DNA from: CAYYFX01 sp046330135
Lineage (GTDB): Bacteria > ARS69
Direction of reading: 5' to 3'
DNA length: 64,000 bases
NCBI GenBank assembly: GCA_046330135.1
Contig: JAXLTI010000004.1
Location: 620,001 to 684,000 of the forward strand
The notes under the pieces were generated by a model, which worked only from the letters and a program-made list of their open reading frames with translations, did not search any database and was not told the origin of the DNA. The position numbers were made by a program, and so were the translations under genes. This document shows, one piece after another, positions 33,677 through 42,553 of the stretch; position 1 is the stretch's first letter; each line of letters begins with the position of its first letter.

Positions 33677-36004
33677 GTGCCGCCTCCGTGCTATCCTTCC
33701 GCACCCTTCGTCCGGAGCACTCCCGTCGATCGGCGCATCGTCCCCGTCCTCGTGTTCGTCGCGGCGCTCTCGTGGACGACGCGGGAGCTTCAACACCAGA
33801 AGATCCCGCTCGCCGCGCGGAATACCTGGATCACGTCCGACAAGGACAGCCTCTATCACATGCGCCGCGTGGAGCGGATGTTCCACGAAGGCCTGCCGGG
33901 GAGCGACCCCTATCTCAGCTTCCCCCAAGGCTCCGCGATTCCCTGGCCGCCGTACTACAGCGTGCTCGCGTGGACGTGGACCGCGCCGGCCGTCCCGGCG
34001 GACCCCGCGCTCCGCCACGACGCCATCGAGCGGCGCGTGGCGTCCCTGCCGCGCGCCTGCGGCGTGGCGACGGCCGTGCTGGCCGCCCTCGCCGCGAACG
34101 CGCTCGCGGGCCCTGCCGCGGCGCTCTTCGCCGGATCCTCGTACGCGCTGAGCATCGGGTCGATCGTCACGAGCCGCATCGGCAACGGCGACCATCACGC
34201 CTTCATCGCCATGCTCGCCGCCGCGATGCTGCTCCTCATGAGCCGGGCGCTGCGCACGGACCGGCTCGCGGATCCGCGCGGCTCGGCGCTTCGCGGAGCG
34301 TGGATCGGAGCGCTGGCCGGCGTGGCGCTCGGCGCCTGGGTGGCGTCGGTGCTCTTCATCATCCCGTTGCAGATCGCGCTCGGGTATCTCGTGATCCGCC
34401 ACTCGCGGCGACCCATCCCCGGCCTCCCCGCGTTCGGCCTGGCGTTCCACGCGGCGGCGCTCGTGACGCTCCTGCCCGCGGTGATCGCGAGCCCGTGGAA
34501 GGCGGCGCACCCGTGGATGGTGGTGAACCTCGCGTGGTTCCATCCCGTGTGGCTGCTCGCGGGCGCTCTCGTGTTCGTGCCGCTTCTCCGGCTGCGGCCC
34601 GGGCCGAATCTTCGCGCGTACCCGGCGACCGTCGCGGCCGTGCTCGCCTTCGCCTCGCTTCTCCTCTTCGCGCTGAACGTGGGCCCCGCGGCCGGCCTTC
34701 GCGAAGGCATGACGTGGCTGCGCCGCGACGACGTTTTCATGGGTGCCGTGTGGGAGTCGCGCGGGCTCTTCGGCGCGGGCGCCGCCTTCAACCCCTTCGA
34801 GGTGCTCGGCTTCGAGATCCTCGCGCTGCCGCTCGCCTGGATCGCGCTCGCGCTCCTCGCGCTGCGGCGCGACCGCTTCGAGCTGCTGCCGTACGTGGCC
34901 TCCTTGCCCTTGCTCGCCGCGCAGGCGGCGCGTCAGGTGCGCTTCTCCGACCTCCTCGCCATGCCGATGGCGGTGGGCGTGGGCTGGGCGCTGGTGGCGG
35001 CGTGGGGCGCGCGGCCGCTCGGCAAGCTCCGGAAGCGCGTGCGCGCGCTCGGCCGGGCCCGCGACGTCCTGCTCGCGATCCTCTTGCTCGGCTTGGTGGC
35101 GGCGGACCAGGCGAGCAGCGTCGGGCGGACGAAGGACGCGCTGGCGCGCGACCCGCGCGCGCCGGGGCAGGACGAGGAGCCGAGCGAGCTCGTCGTGCGC
35201 GACCTGTGCGACTGGATCCGCGGCCACACGCCAACGCCCGCGGACTACTCCGTGCTCGCGTCGTGGACGTGGGGGCACGTGATCGAATGGTCGGCGGACC
35301 GCCCGACCGTATCGACCAATTTCGGCACGTTCGTCGGCCCCGAGGACTTCCGCGATCCCTCGCGCTTCTTCCTCAGCGAGGACGCGCACGAAGGCGAAGC
35401 GATCCTGGAGAAGCACCGCGCGCGTTACGTGATCGACGAGAGCTGGCTGCCGAACCAGCTCGATCCGCTCATCCGCGCCGTGGATCCGTCGAAGCGGAGC
35501 CGCTACATCGAGCCGGGCGGCAGCGACAACCTGGCGCTGCGCTTCGAGTGGTACTCCACGCTGGGCGCCCGCCTCCTCTTCGAGGGACGCGCGCTCGCCG
35601 CCGACGGCTCGTGGAGCGAGTCCGTCGACTTCCTGCGCGTGGTGCACGCCACCGAGACGCGCGATCCGCGCTATCAGATGATGCGCGAGCCGCCGCCCGC
35701 GGGTTGGGTCTGGGAGCACGTTCCGGGCGCGCTGGTGGAAGGCCGCGGCGCACCGGGCGACACGCTGGCCGTGGAACTGACCGTTCACTACGAGCCCGCG
35801 CGCTGGGATCTCCCTTGGTCGCGGAGCGCGGTATGCGGCGTGGACGGTCGGGCGCGCGTGCGCGTGCCCTACGCCACGGACGGGCCGAACGGCGACGGCG
35901 TGGCGGAGGGCCCGGCGCATTGGCGACTCGGCCGGCGCGCGGGCGAGGTCACGATTCCGGAACAAGCCGTGATGAACCGCGGCGTCATTCGCCTCGGCGG
36001 TTGA
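33677..36004 (+). CDS. STT3/AglB-like oligosaccharyltransferase-family membrane protein
   Basis: About 775 residues if the GTG at 33677 is used; another GTG at 33752 would cut into the first membrane helix. About 12 helices. The first loop ITSDKDSLYHMRRVERMF and DPYLSFPQGSAIPWPP correspond to the DxD-type metal/substrate loop of STT3. RIGNGDHHAFIAML matches the second acidic motif, and SVLASWTWGHVIEWSADRPTVSTNFG occupies the place of the WWDYG sequon-reading motif, with the central residues changed. It may transfer lipid-linked glycans to protein, or it may be a related GT-C enzyme. The 3' end overlaps the convergent GT39-like gene by 20 bases. Confidence 0.75.
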   Translation: MPPPCYPSAPFVRSTPVDRRIVPVLVFVAALSWTTRELQHQKIPLAARNTWITSDKDSLYHMRRVERMFHEGLPGSDPYLSFPQGSAIPWPPYYSVLAWTWTAPAVPADPALRHDAIERRVASLPRACGVATAVLAALAANALAGPAAALFAGSSYALSIGSIVTSRIGNGDHHAFIAMLAAAMLLLMSRALRTDRLADPRGSALRGAWIGALAGVALGAWVASVLFIIPLQIALGYLVIRHSRRPIPGLPAFGLAFHAAALVTLLPAVIASPWKAAHPWMVVNLAWFHPVWLLAGALVFVPLLRLRPGPNLRAYPATVAAVLAFASLLLFALNVGPAAGLREGMTWLRRDDVFMGAVWESRGLFGAGAAFNPFEVLGFEILALPLAWIALALLALRRDRFELLPYVASLPLLAAQAARQVRFSDLLAMPMAVGVGWALVAAWGARPLGKLRKRVRALGRARDVLLAILLLGLVAADQASSVGRTKDALARDPRAPGQDEEPSELVVRDLCDWIRGHTPTPADYSVLASWTWGHVIEWSADRPTVSTNFGTFVGPEDFRDPSRFFLSEDAHEGEAILEKHRARYVIDESWLPNQLDPLIRAVDPSKRSRYIEPGGSDNLALRFEWYSTLGARLLFEGRALAADGSWSESVDFLRVVHATETRDPRYQMMREPPPAGWVWEHVPGALVEGRGAPGDTLAVELTVHYEPARWDLPWSRSAVCGVDGRARVRVPYATDGPNGDGVAEGPAHWRLGRRAGEVTIPEQAVMNRGVIRLGG

Positions 36005-37631
36005 TCGCGTCGCGACTTCGCCAGACCTGGACCTCGGCGAACGGATAGAGCCAGTCGTGCGGCGGGAAGGCGCGGCCGAAGAGGCGCCGCGCGGCGGCCG
36101 GCAGGGCCTCGAAGCGCGCGGCGAGCTCGTACTGGCGCGCCAGCGCATCCCGGAACGCGCGCTCGTGCGGATCGTCGAGGCGCTCGGCGTCGCGCCAGTC
36201 GAACTCGCTCATCACGAAGACGTCCATGGCGAAGGCGTTCGGCCGCGTGCGGTCGAAGGGCGCGAGATCCCAGTTCTCGCAGAGGACGAAGCGCCACGGC
36301 GACGGCTCGTGCTCGAACCGATCGCGGGAGCGCTCGCCGCCGTTCCAGGGCGTGACCGGGGCGGTCGTGAACCAGGGCACCGTGGGCAGACCGATCTTCC
36401 CGCCCGGCGGGAGGTTCGCCGCGATCCACTCGGCCGCGCGCGTGCGCGGATCGGGCCGGAGCATCGCGACGAGCTGGAGCAGCGTGAGCGCCGCGCAGGT
36501 CGCCAGCGTGAGGCCGGCGAGCGCCTGGGCGCCGCGCCTCCCGCGGGCGGAGGTCGCGAGGCGCTCGAGCAGCGCGGCCGCCGCGATCGCGAGCACCGGC
36601 ACGAGCGGAAGCGTGTAGCGCAGGAAGCGCACCTTCGAGAGCCCGAGGCCGAAGAAGTAGGGCAGCGCGAACGCGAGGAGGATCACGTCGCCGCGACGCC
36701 GGCGCGAGAGGAGAAGCGCCACGCCGGCGACGCCCAGCAGGAGAAGCGGCACGCCGAGCGCATACGGGAGGTTCTGGAGGAGGTGATAGCTCCAGCCGTC
36801 GCCGGTGTCGCGGAAGATGTCCACGTGTCCTTCGCGCGGATGCACGAGCAGCTCGTAGCCCACGTCTTCGCGGAAGCGGTCCGGCACGAGGAGCGCGTAG
36901 GGCACGGCGAGCACGAACGCGAGTCCGGCCGCGACGGCCGCGAGAGCCCCGCGGAGCAGTCTCTCCGGGAGACGCAGCCCCGTCGACAGAACCGCGGCGG
37001 TCAGCGGCGCCACGAGCGAGAGCCCCGCGCCGTACTTGGTTCCGGCCGCCAGGCCCGCGGCGGCGCCGGCCAACACGAAGTGGCGCCGGCCCGCGCCCTC
37101 GTCGAGCGCGCGCACGCCGAAGCCCAAGGCGACCGTGGCGAAGAAGGTCGCGGCCACGTCCACGGTGGCGAACCCGGAGTGCAGCACGTGGCCCGGCGCG
37201 AGCGCCACGAAGAGCGCGGCGAGCAGGGCGCCGCTCCGGCCCAGGAGCCGCCGACCTATCGCCGCCGTCACGAGCACCGTTCCGGCGCCGAGCAACGCCG
37301 ACAGCACCCGCGCCACCACGTGCGTTCCGGTCACGGTCTGCACGAGCCCCGCCGCGTGGAACGGCCAGGCGAGGATCGTCACGAGGTAGAGGAAGAGGCT
37401 GCCGTAGTTGAAGAACTCGGGGTTCCAGTCGCCGGTGTTGAGGATGCGGATCGCGCGGCCGGCGGTCTCGAACTCGTCCGGGTGATACGAGAAGTAATGC
37501 GTGGCGTCCGGCAGGCCCCAGCGGACGCCGGCGAGACGCAGCACGAGCGCGAGGAGGACGATGGCGAGCGTGGCGCGGTCGAGCGCCGGAGCGGCTCGGC
37601 GCGCGCGGCTCGCTGCGGGACGCGACGTCAT
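35985..37631 (-). CDS. GT39-like (ArnT/PMT superfamily) glycosyltransferase
   Basis: 548 residues with 11-12 membrane helices. The first periplasmic loop HYFSYHPDEFETAGRAIRIL carries the DE pair typical of GT39. The later GHVLHSGFATVDVAATFFATVALGFGVRAL and AAGTKYGAGLSLVAPL match bacterial glycosyltransferase 39 proteins of unknown acceptor. A soluble C-terminal region follows (WIAANLPPGGKIGLP, FVLCENWDLAPFDRTRPNAF). It likely uses a polyprenyl-phosphate sugar at the periplasmic face. It ends inside the 3' end of the STT3-like gene. Confidence 0.82.
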   Translation of the reverse strand: MTSRPAASRARRAAPALDRATLAIVLLALVLRLAGVRWGLPDATHYFSYHPDEFETAGRAIRILNTGDWNPEFFNYGSLFLYLVTILAWPFHAAGLVQTVTGTHVVARVLSALLGAGTVLVTAAIGRRLLGRSGALLAALFVALAPGHVLHSGFATVDVAATFFATVALGFGVRALDEGAGRRHFVLAGAAAGLAAGTKYGAGLSLVAPLTAAVLSTGLRLPERLLRGALAAVAAGLAFVLAVPYALLVPDRFREDVGYELLVHPREGHVDIFRDTGDGWSYHLLQNLPYALGVPLLLLGVAGVALLLSRRRRGDVILLAFALPYFFGLGLSKVRFLRYTLPLVPVLAIAAAALLERLATSARGRRGAQALAGLTLATCAALTLLQLVAMLRPDPRTRAAEWIAANLPPGGKIGLPTVPWFTTAPVTPWNGGERSRDRFEHEPSPWRFVLCENWDLAPFDRTRPNAFAMDVFVMSEFDWRDAERLDDPHERAFRDALARQYELAARFEALPAAARRLFGRAFPPHDWLYPFAEVQVWRSRDAINRRGE

Positions 37632-37682
37632 GGGGCGAGGATAGGTGCGTTCGCTCGCGCGCTCAATCGGTGTATCGTGCGC

Positions 37683-37730
37683 GGGCTGCGGCGACTCGGG
37701 GCTGCTGCGACTCGGGGCTGCGGCGAATCG
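37683..37730 (+). repeat. Three tandem 16-bp repeats
   Basis: Units at 37683, 37699 and 37715 read GGGCTGCGGCGACTCG, GGGCTGCTGCGACTCG and GGGCTGCGGCGAATCG, followed by a decaying fourth start. They lie between a divergent pair of genes, 45 bases before the hydrolase start. Confidence 0.85.
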
Positions 37731-37774
37731 GGGCCACGGCGCGGGGGCCGGCGGAGTCGCGGCCCGGAGGCGGG

Positions 37775-38473
37775 ATGGCGGACGAGACGACGCGCGAGGA
37801 GGTCAGCTTCCTCGCGTCGAAGAGCGCGGGGAACGTGAGCGGGATCGTGCTGCGCCCCGCGCGGCCCGCGTCCTTCCTCGTCCTCGCGCACGGAGCGGGA
37901 GCGGGGATGCGCCACGCGTTCCTCGAAGCGCTCGCCGCGCGCCTCGCCGCGGGCGGCGTGGCCACGCTGCGCTGGCAGTTCCCGTACACGGAGAAGGGGT
38001 CGCGCCGGCCCGATCCCCAGCCCATTCTCCTGGCGGCGGTGCGCTCGGCGGCGGCGACCGGGCGGGCGCTGGCGGGAGACCTGCCTCTCTTCGCCGGAGG
38101 AAAGTCCATGGGCGGGCGAATGACGTCGCTCGCGGCGGCGAAGGAGTCGCTGCCGGACGTGCGCGGCCTCGTGTTCTTCGGCTTTCCGCTGCATCCCGCG
38201 GGCAAGCCGTCGATCGAGCGGGCGGCACATCTCGCGAGCACCGCGGTTCCGCTGCTCTTCCTCCAGGGCACGCGCGACACGCTCGCGGACCTGACGCTGC
38301 TCCGCCCGATGTGCGAAGGGCTCGGCGCGCGCGCCGAGCTGCGCATCTTCGACGACGCCGACCACTCGTTCCACGTCCGGAAGAAGAGCGGCCGCGACGA
38401 CGACGCGATTCTGACCGAGCTGGCCGCCGCCGCGGCGACGTGGATGCGCGGCCTCGGAAAGGAGCGCGCGTGA
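37775..38473 (+). CDS. Alpha/beta hydrolase (KANL3/Tex30-like)
   Basis: 232 residues. LVLAHGAGAGMRH is the oxyanion region, GGKSMGGRM the nucleophile elbow with Ser111, LFLQGTRDTLAD carries the acid and DDADHSFHVRKKSG the His of the triad. The small size and RWQFPYTEKG block match the Tex30/KANL3-type hydrolases common in bacteria. The ATG at 37775 has GGAGG 4-5 bases before it. Overlaps the B3/4 gene by 4 bases (GTGA). Substrate unknown; cytoplasmic. Confidence 0.85.
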   Translation: MADETTREEVSFLASKSAGNVSGIVLRPARPASFLVLAHGAGAGMRHAFLEALAARLAAGGVATLRWQFPYTEKGSRRPDPQPILLAAVRSAAATGRALAGDLPLFAGGKSMGGRMTSLAAAKESLPDVRGLVFFGFPLHPAGKPSIERAAHLASTAVPLLFLQGTRDTLADLTLLRPMCEGLGARAELRIFDDADHSFHVRKKSGRDDDAILTELAAAAATWMRGLGKERA

Positions 38474-39105
38474 ACGTCGCCGTCGATCCGCACCCGCTGC
38501 TCGAGCTCGTCGCCTTCGAGACGACGTTTCCGAAGCCGCTCGCGGAGCTGCCGTCGCCGTCGTGGCTCGTGGATCTGCTCGCGGCAAGCGCGGCCGCACC
38601 CGTGTCGAAGAGCGAAGAGCTGCGAACCGCCGTGCGCGATCTGCTGCGTCACGGCGGGTACAAGCCCACCGGCCGCGGGAAGCCGGCGTCCGAGTACCTG
38701 GCGCGCGCGGCGGAAGAGGGCGCGTTGCGCTCGATCAACGTCGCGGTGGACGCCTGCAACGTCGTGTCGCTGCACAGCGGGGTGCCGATCAGCGTCGTGG
38801 ACACGGGTCGCGCACGACCGCCGTTCCGCGCAGGGCTCGCCGGTGCGGACGCCCGCTACGTCTTCAATCCGGCGGGCCAGGAGATCGACGTGGAAGGGCT
38901 GCTCTGCCTCTTCGACGCGGACGGCCCGTGCGCGAACGCGGTGAAGGATGCGCAGCGCACGAAGACCGGCGACGGGACGCGGGGGACGCTCTCGCTCCTC
39001 TGGGGAACGAAGGCCCAGCCCGGCGCGGCCGCGCGCGCGGCGGCGTGGTACCGCGAGATCCTTTCGCGGTGCGGCGCCTCCACCCAGGACGCTACGCTCG
39101 ATTGA
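38470..39105 (+). CDS. B3/B4-domain protein (tRNA-editing-like)
   Basis: 211 residues from a GTG overlapping the hydrolase stop. SINVAVDACNVVSLHSGVPISVVDT and GLLCLFDADGPCANAVKDAQRTKT match the B3/4 domain family, which is related to the editing module of phenylalanyl-tRNA synthetase beta. The C-terminal RGTLSLLWGT---PGAAARAAAWYREIL is also typical. Such free-standing proteins may bind or deacylate aminoacyl-tRNA, but this is not shown. The 3' end overlaps the convergent regulator gene by 14 bases. Confidence 0.78.
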   Translation: MNVAVDPHPLLELVAFETTFPKPLAELPSPSWLVDLLAASAAAPVSKSEELRTAVRDLLRHGGYKPTGRGKPASEYLARAAEEGALRSINVAVDACNVVSLHSGVPISVVDTGRARPPFRAGLAGADARYVFNPAGQEIDVEGLLCLFDADGPCANAVKDAQRTKTGDGTRGTLSLLWGTKAQPGAAARAAAWYREILSRCGASTQDATLD

Positions 39106-42100
39106 ACGCGGCCTCGCCGAGCAGCTCGCGCGCGAGCGCCACGGTCTCGGGACTCGGCGGGACGTCCAACTCCCGCGCGAGCTTGGCCACGAACGCGCGA
39201 TGGCGCTGCTCGGCGCGCGTGCGCTCGCCGAGCTGCACGAGCGCGGCCAGCTCCAGCCGATGCGCCTCCTCGTGCAAGGCGTCGCGCTCCAACAGGCGGC
39301 ACGCCGTGTCGTGGGCCGCGGCGGGATCGTGCCCGGCCAGCGCCGCCAGCCCCTCCGCGAGGCGCAGTCGCGCCGCTCTCGTCCGCAGCCGCTCGCGCTC
39401 GCCCTCGGCCCAGGCCGTGTCGGTCCAGCCGGGGAGCAGCTCGCCGCGCTCCAGGGAGAGCGCGCGATCGAGGGCGATGCGCTCGGCGGCCGAGACCGAC
39501 CGAGCGGGGGCGCCCGACGCTCGCGTGGCGTCCACGAGCCGGCGCACCAGCGTCTCGCAGGCCTCCGCCGCCGCTTCGAACGCCGCCACGTCCACCTCCA
39601 CGCGCGCGGGATCGAGCCGGCACAGCCCCGCGTCGATGCGCAGCACGCGCCAGGGTCCGCGCGGGCCGGCGTCGGGCTCGAGCCCACGCCGTGCGGCGTG
39701 GAGGGTCACGTCGAAGCGGTTGCGGCTCGCGTCGGGCGCCGCCTCCGGCCAGAGCGCCTCGGCCAAGGCCTCCCGCGCGATGGGCTCGCCGAGGCGCAGA
39801 GCGAGCTGCGCCACGAGCCGCTCGGCGGCCCGCCGCGCGAACGGCACCGTGACGCCGTGGCGCTGCACCTCGAAGCCGCCGAGGAGCCGGATGCGGATCC
39901 GCTCCTCGCCGCGCGCGGAGGGTCCACCGGGCGCGCGGGCGCCGGCGCCGAGCGCGGTGCGCGGGGACGACCCCTCGCGCGAACCGCGTCGCCCGCCGAT
40001 CCTCGCGCGCAGCGCGGCCGGCAGGCTGGCCACCGCTCGCTCCCAGAGCGGCGCCGGAAGGTCGCGGTCGTCGGCGAGCAGGGGCACGACGATCTCCGCC
40101 TCTTTCCGGAGCAGCACGAGGTACCGTTCGCGGTCGAGCGCCCGGAGCGCGCGAGCGAACGGAACGCCGAAGCGCTCGCCGGAGCGCCGCCTCACCGCGG
40201 CCTCGAACAGCGCGTTGCGCGCGAGCTCGCGGCCGTCGCGGTGCTCCCGGGAGATGCGCGCGGCGTCGGCGAGCGCGTGCAGCGCGCCGGACGCGTCGCC
40301 GCGCAGGCCGCGGACCAGTCCGTGCTCCATGCGCGCGAGCGCGAGCCAGGCGCGCGCTTCCATCGCCGCGAAGCCGCGCTCGGCGCGTTCGAGGCGCGCG
40401 GCCGCGCGCGCGAGCCGCCCACGCCGGCGCTCGAAGATCCCCTCCCAGACGTCGACACGCAGCTCGGAGACCGGCGACCCCTCCGCCTTCGCGCGCGCGC
40501 GAGCGTCGCGGAACGCGCCCTCCGCCTCGGACCAGCGCCCGGACTCGGACCAGGCTCGCGCGCGCAGCTCGGCCTCGAACGTGGGCAGGCTGAGCCCGCT
40601 GACCCAGGGCGTGAGGGCGCGCAGCTCGTCCAGGTAGCCGAACACCCGCTCCTCCTCGCCGAGGTAGATGCGGGCTTCGGCGAGGCCGAGCAGCAGCGCC
40701 TGCACGCGACCGGCGTCTCCCGAGTGTCGAATGGCGGGGAGCCATCGCGAGACCGTGGCCACGTAGTGAGTCCAGTCGCCTTGGGTGTAGCCCACGGTCG
40801 CGCGCATGATCTCGAGCTCCGCCTTCAACGCGACCGGGACGCGGCGCGCATCCGCCGACGCCCGATCGAGCGCCGCACGCGCGGCGGTCGGCTCCCCCGC
40901 GTAGAGCCTCATCTCGCCCTCGGCGCAGGCGATCACCACGCGCGCTTCCCGCGAGGCGGCGGGCGCGCGGCGGACGAGCGGGAGATTCCGCTTCAGCTCG
41001 GCGGCGGGGCGCCCCGTGGCGATGGCGGCGCGGCCCAGGAAGCGGAACGTGCGCGCGGCGCCGTTCCAGTCTGCGGTGGCCACGAAGCGTCGCAGCGCCT
41101 CGCGCCCGAGCCGGAGCGCCTCCGCGAAGTCGCGGGCTCCGCTCGCCTGCGCCGCTCCGTGGAACAGAAGCCACGGCGAGTAGATCTCGCGTCGTCCCTC
41201 GCGAAGACGCGCGTGCAGCTCCACCGCCAGCGCACCGAGCGCCTCCGGCGCGACGCCCGGCACCCGCCCCGCCGCCGCCCGGTGGAACATCGTCTCCGCG
41301 GCGTCCAGCTCGCCCCGCTCGGCCAACAGCCGCACGGCGCGCGAGGTCTCGCCGCATCGGGTCCACGCGCGGGCGAGTCGCGTGACGATGCGGCGGCGCT
41401 CGCGCGCCGACACGTCGCGATCGAACCGCTCGAGCAACAGCGAGCGGAACAGCGGATGGAAGCGAAGCGACTCGGCCCCCACCGACTCCACGAACAGGTC
41501 GCGGCGCCTCGCTTCGGCTCTCAACTCGTCCGCCCGGGCGGCGCCGAGCACGAGGCCCAGATCTCGCGCGTCCAGCGACTCGAGGGGCGCGCTGAGGACG
41601 AGCGCCTGCCGGAGGCGGGCGGGAAGAAGGGCGAGAACCTCTTCGTCCAGGAATCGACGCGCCGCGTCCGCCGGATCGAGCGCGGCGCCCGGCGGCGCGA
41701 GCGCGCTGGGGGTCCGGCCGGTCCCGCGCAGGTGTCGCGCGGCGAGCACCAGCCCGGCCGCGAAGCCGCGGACGCTCTCGCGCAGCTGCTCCTCGTGGTG
41801 GCGCTCCAGGCGCACGCCGAAGCCGCGCGCGAGCAGCCTCGATTGCTCGTCGGTGGTGAAGCGGAGATCGTCGGTGCCCAGGCGGATCAGTCCGCCCGCG
41901 AGCTCGAGGCGCGCGAGCGGCAGCGGGGGCTCTCCCCGACACGTGAGGAGGAAGCGAAGCCGGGGGTCGCTCTCCTCGATCACGCGCCGGAGCCAGGCGA
42001 GCGCGGAGGCGGCGCGCGCCAGCACGTGCAGGTCGTCCACGACGACGAGACGCCTACCGCGCGCCGGCACCCACTCGGCGAGGAGGCTGGCAGTGAGCAG

Positions 42101-42406
42101 GCCGCCGTCCCGCTCGAACTCGCGACGCGCTCCGAAGAGCCGCGCGGTCCGCTCGCCGACCGGGGGCTTCGCCGCGAGTCCCGCGCCGATGAGCGTGCCG
42201 AGCAGGCGCGCGGGATCGCGGTCCTCCGACGAGAGCCGGCATATCAGCGCCCGGCGCGAGCTGGCGATCTGGAGCGCGAGCGTCGTCTTCCCCCAGCCGG
42301 CGGGCGCGCTCAGGACGGCGACCTTCCAGGATCCGGCAAGACGTCGTCTCAGCCGCGGCCGGTCCAGGCGGAACGGGGGGGAGGAAGCCGGGCGGGGGTC
42401 GGTCAT
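39092..42406 (-). CDS. Large MalT-type ATPase / SARP (BTAD) transcriptional regulator
   Basis: 1104 residues. The N-terminal STAND NTPase resembles MalT: VLSAPAGWGKTTLALQIA (Walker A), RRLVVVDDLHVLARAASALAWLRRVIE (Walker B) and LLTCRGEPPLPLARLEL. A helical region follows, then TPR-like repeats (about 380-800). After a low-complexity Gly/Ser/Arg linker comes a SARP-type winged helix (IRLLGGFEVQRHGVTVPFARRAAERLVAQLALR and ALWPEAAPDASRNRFDVTLHAARR). A bacterial transcriptional activation domain (VDVAAFEAAAEACE to the end) closes the protein. In contrast to MalT, the DNA-binding part is SARP-like rather than LuxR-like. It is divergent from a secreted repeat protein, with a candidate operator between them. 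Confidence 0.85.
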   Translation of the reverse strand: MTDPRPASSPPFRLDRPRLRRRLAGSWKVAVLSAPAGWGKTTLALQIASSRRALICRLSSEDRDPARLLGTLIGAGLAAKPPVGERTARLFGARREFERDGGLLTASLLAEWVPARGRRLVVVDDLHVLARAASALAWLRRVIEESDPRLRFLLTCRGEPPLPLARLELAGGLIRLGTDDLRFTTDEQSRLLARGFGVRLERHHEEQLRESVRGFAAGLVLAARHLRGTGRTPSALAPPGAALDPADAARRFLDEEVLALLPARLRQALVLSAPLESLDARDLGLVLGAARADELRAEARRRDLFVESVGAESLRFHPLFRSLLLERFDRDVSARERRRIVTRLARAWTRCGETSRAVRLLAERGELDAAETMFHRAAAGRVPGVAPEALGALAVELHARLREGRREIYSPWLLFHGAAQASGARDFAEALRLGREALRRFVATADWNGAARTFRFLGRAAIATGRPAAELKRNLPLVRRAPAASREARVVIACAEGEMRLYAGEPTAARAALDRASADARRVPVALKAELEIMRATVGYTQGDWTHYVATVSRWLPAIRHSGDAGRVQALLLGLAEARIYLGEEERVFGYLDELRALTPWVSGLSLPTFEAELRARAWSESGRWSEAEGAFRDARARAKAEGSPVSELRVDVWEGIFERRRGRLARAAARLERAERGFAAMEARAWLALARMEHGLVRGLRGDASGALHALADAARISREHRDGRELARNALFEAAVRRRSGERFGVPFARALRALDRERYLVLLRKEAEIVVPLLADDRDLPAPLWERAVASLPAALRARIGGRRGSREGSSPRTALGAGARAPGGPSARGEERIRIRLLGGFEVQRHGVTVPFARRAAERLVAQLALRLGEPIAREALAEALWPEAAPDASRNRFDVTLHAARRGLEPDAGPRGPWRVLRIDAGLCRLDPARVEVDVAAFEAAAEACETLVRRLVDATRASGAPARSVSAAERIALDRALSLERGELLPGWTDTAWAEGERERLRTRAARLRLAEGLAALAGHDPAAAHDTACRLLERDALHEEAHRLELAALVQLGERTRAEQRHRAFVAKLARELDVPPSPETVALARELLGEAAFNRA

Positions 42407-42439
42407 GCGGGACGAGGCTAGCCGATCGCCGGTCCCGCT

Positions 42440-42456
42440 GTAAGACGCGCGTAAGA
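42440..42456. promoter_or_regulatory. Candidate SARP-type direct-repeat operator
   Basis: GTAAGAC (42440-42446) and GTAAGAG (42451-42457) are heptamers separated by 4 bp, giving an 11-bp period. This is the geometry bound by SARP regulators. The site lies 34 bases upstream of the SARP-type regulator start and about 100 bases upstream of the divergent secreted-protein gene. Confidence 0.5.
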
Positions 42457-42553
42457 GGCCGGCGCGAGTCTCGGGATGCGCGCCGCGGAAGGGCGACGCC
42501 CCGGGCTCCGGTCGAAAACCAGGGCTCGGTCCCTGCCGAAGGAGGTTCCGACC

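Noticed and set aside
35469..35753. Small minus-strand frame under the STT3-like gene
   Set aside because: Arg-rich shadow of a real gene.
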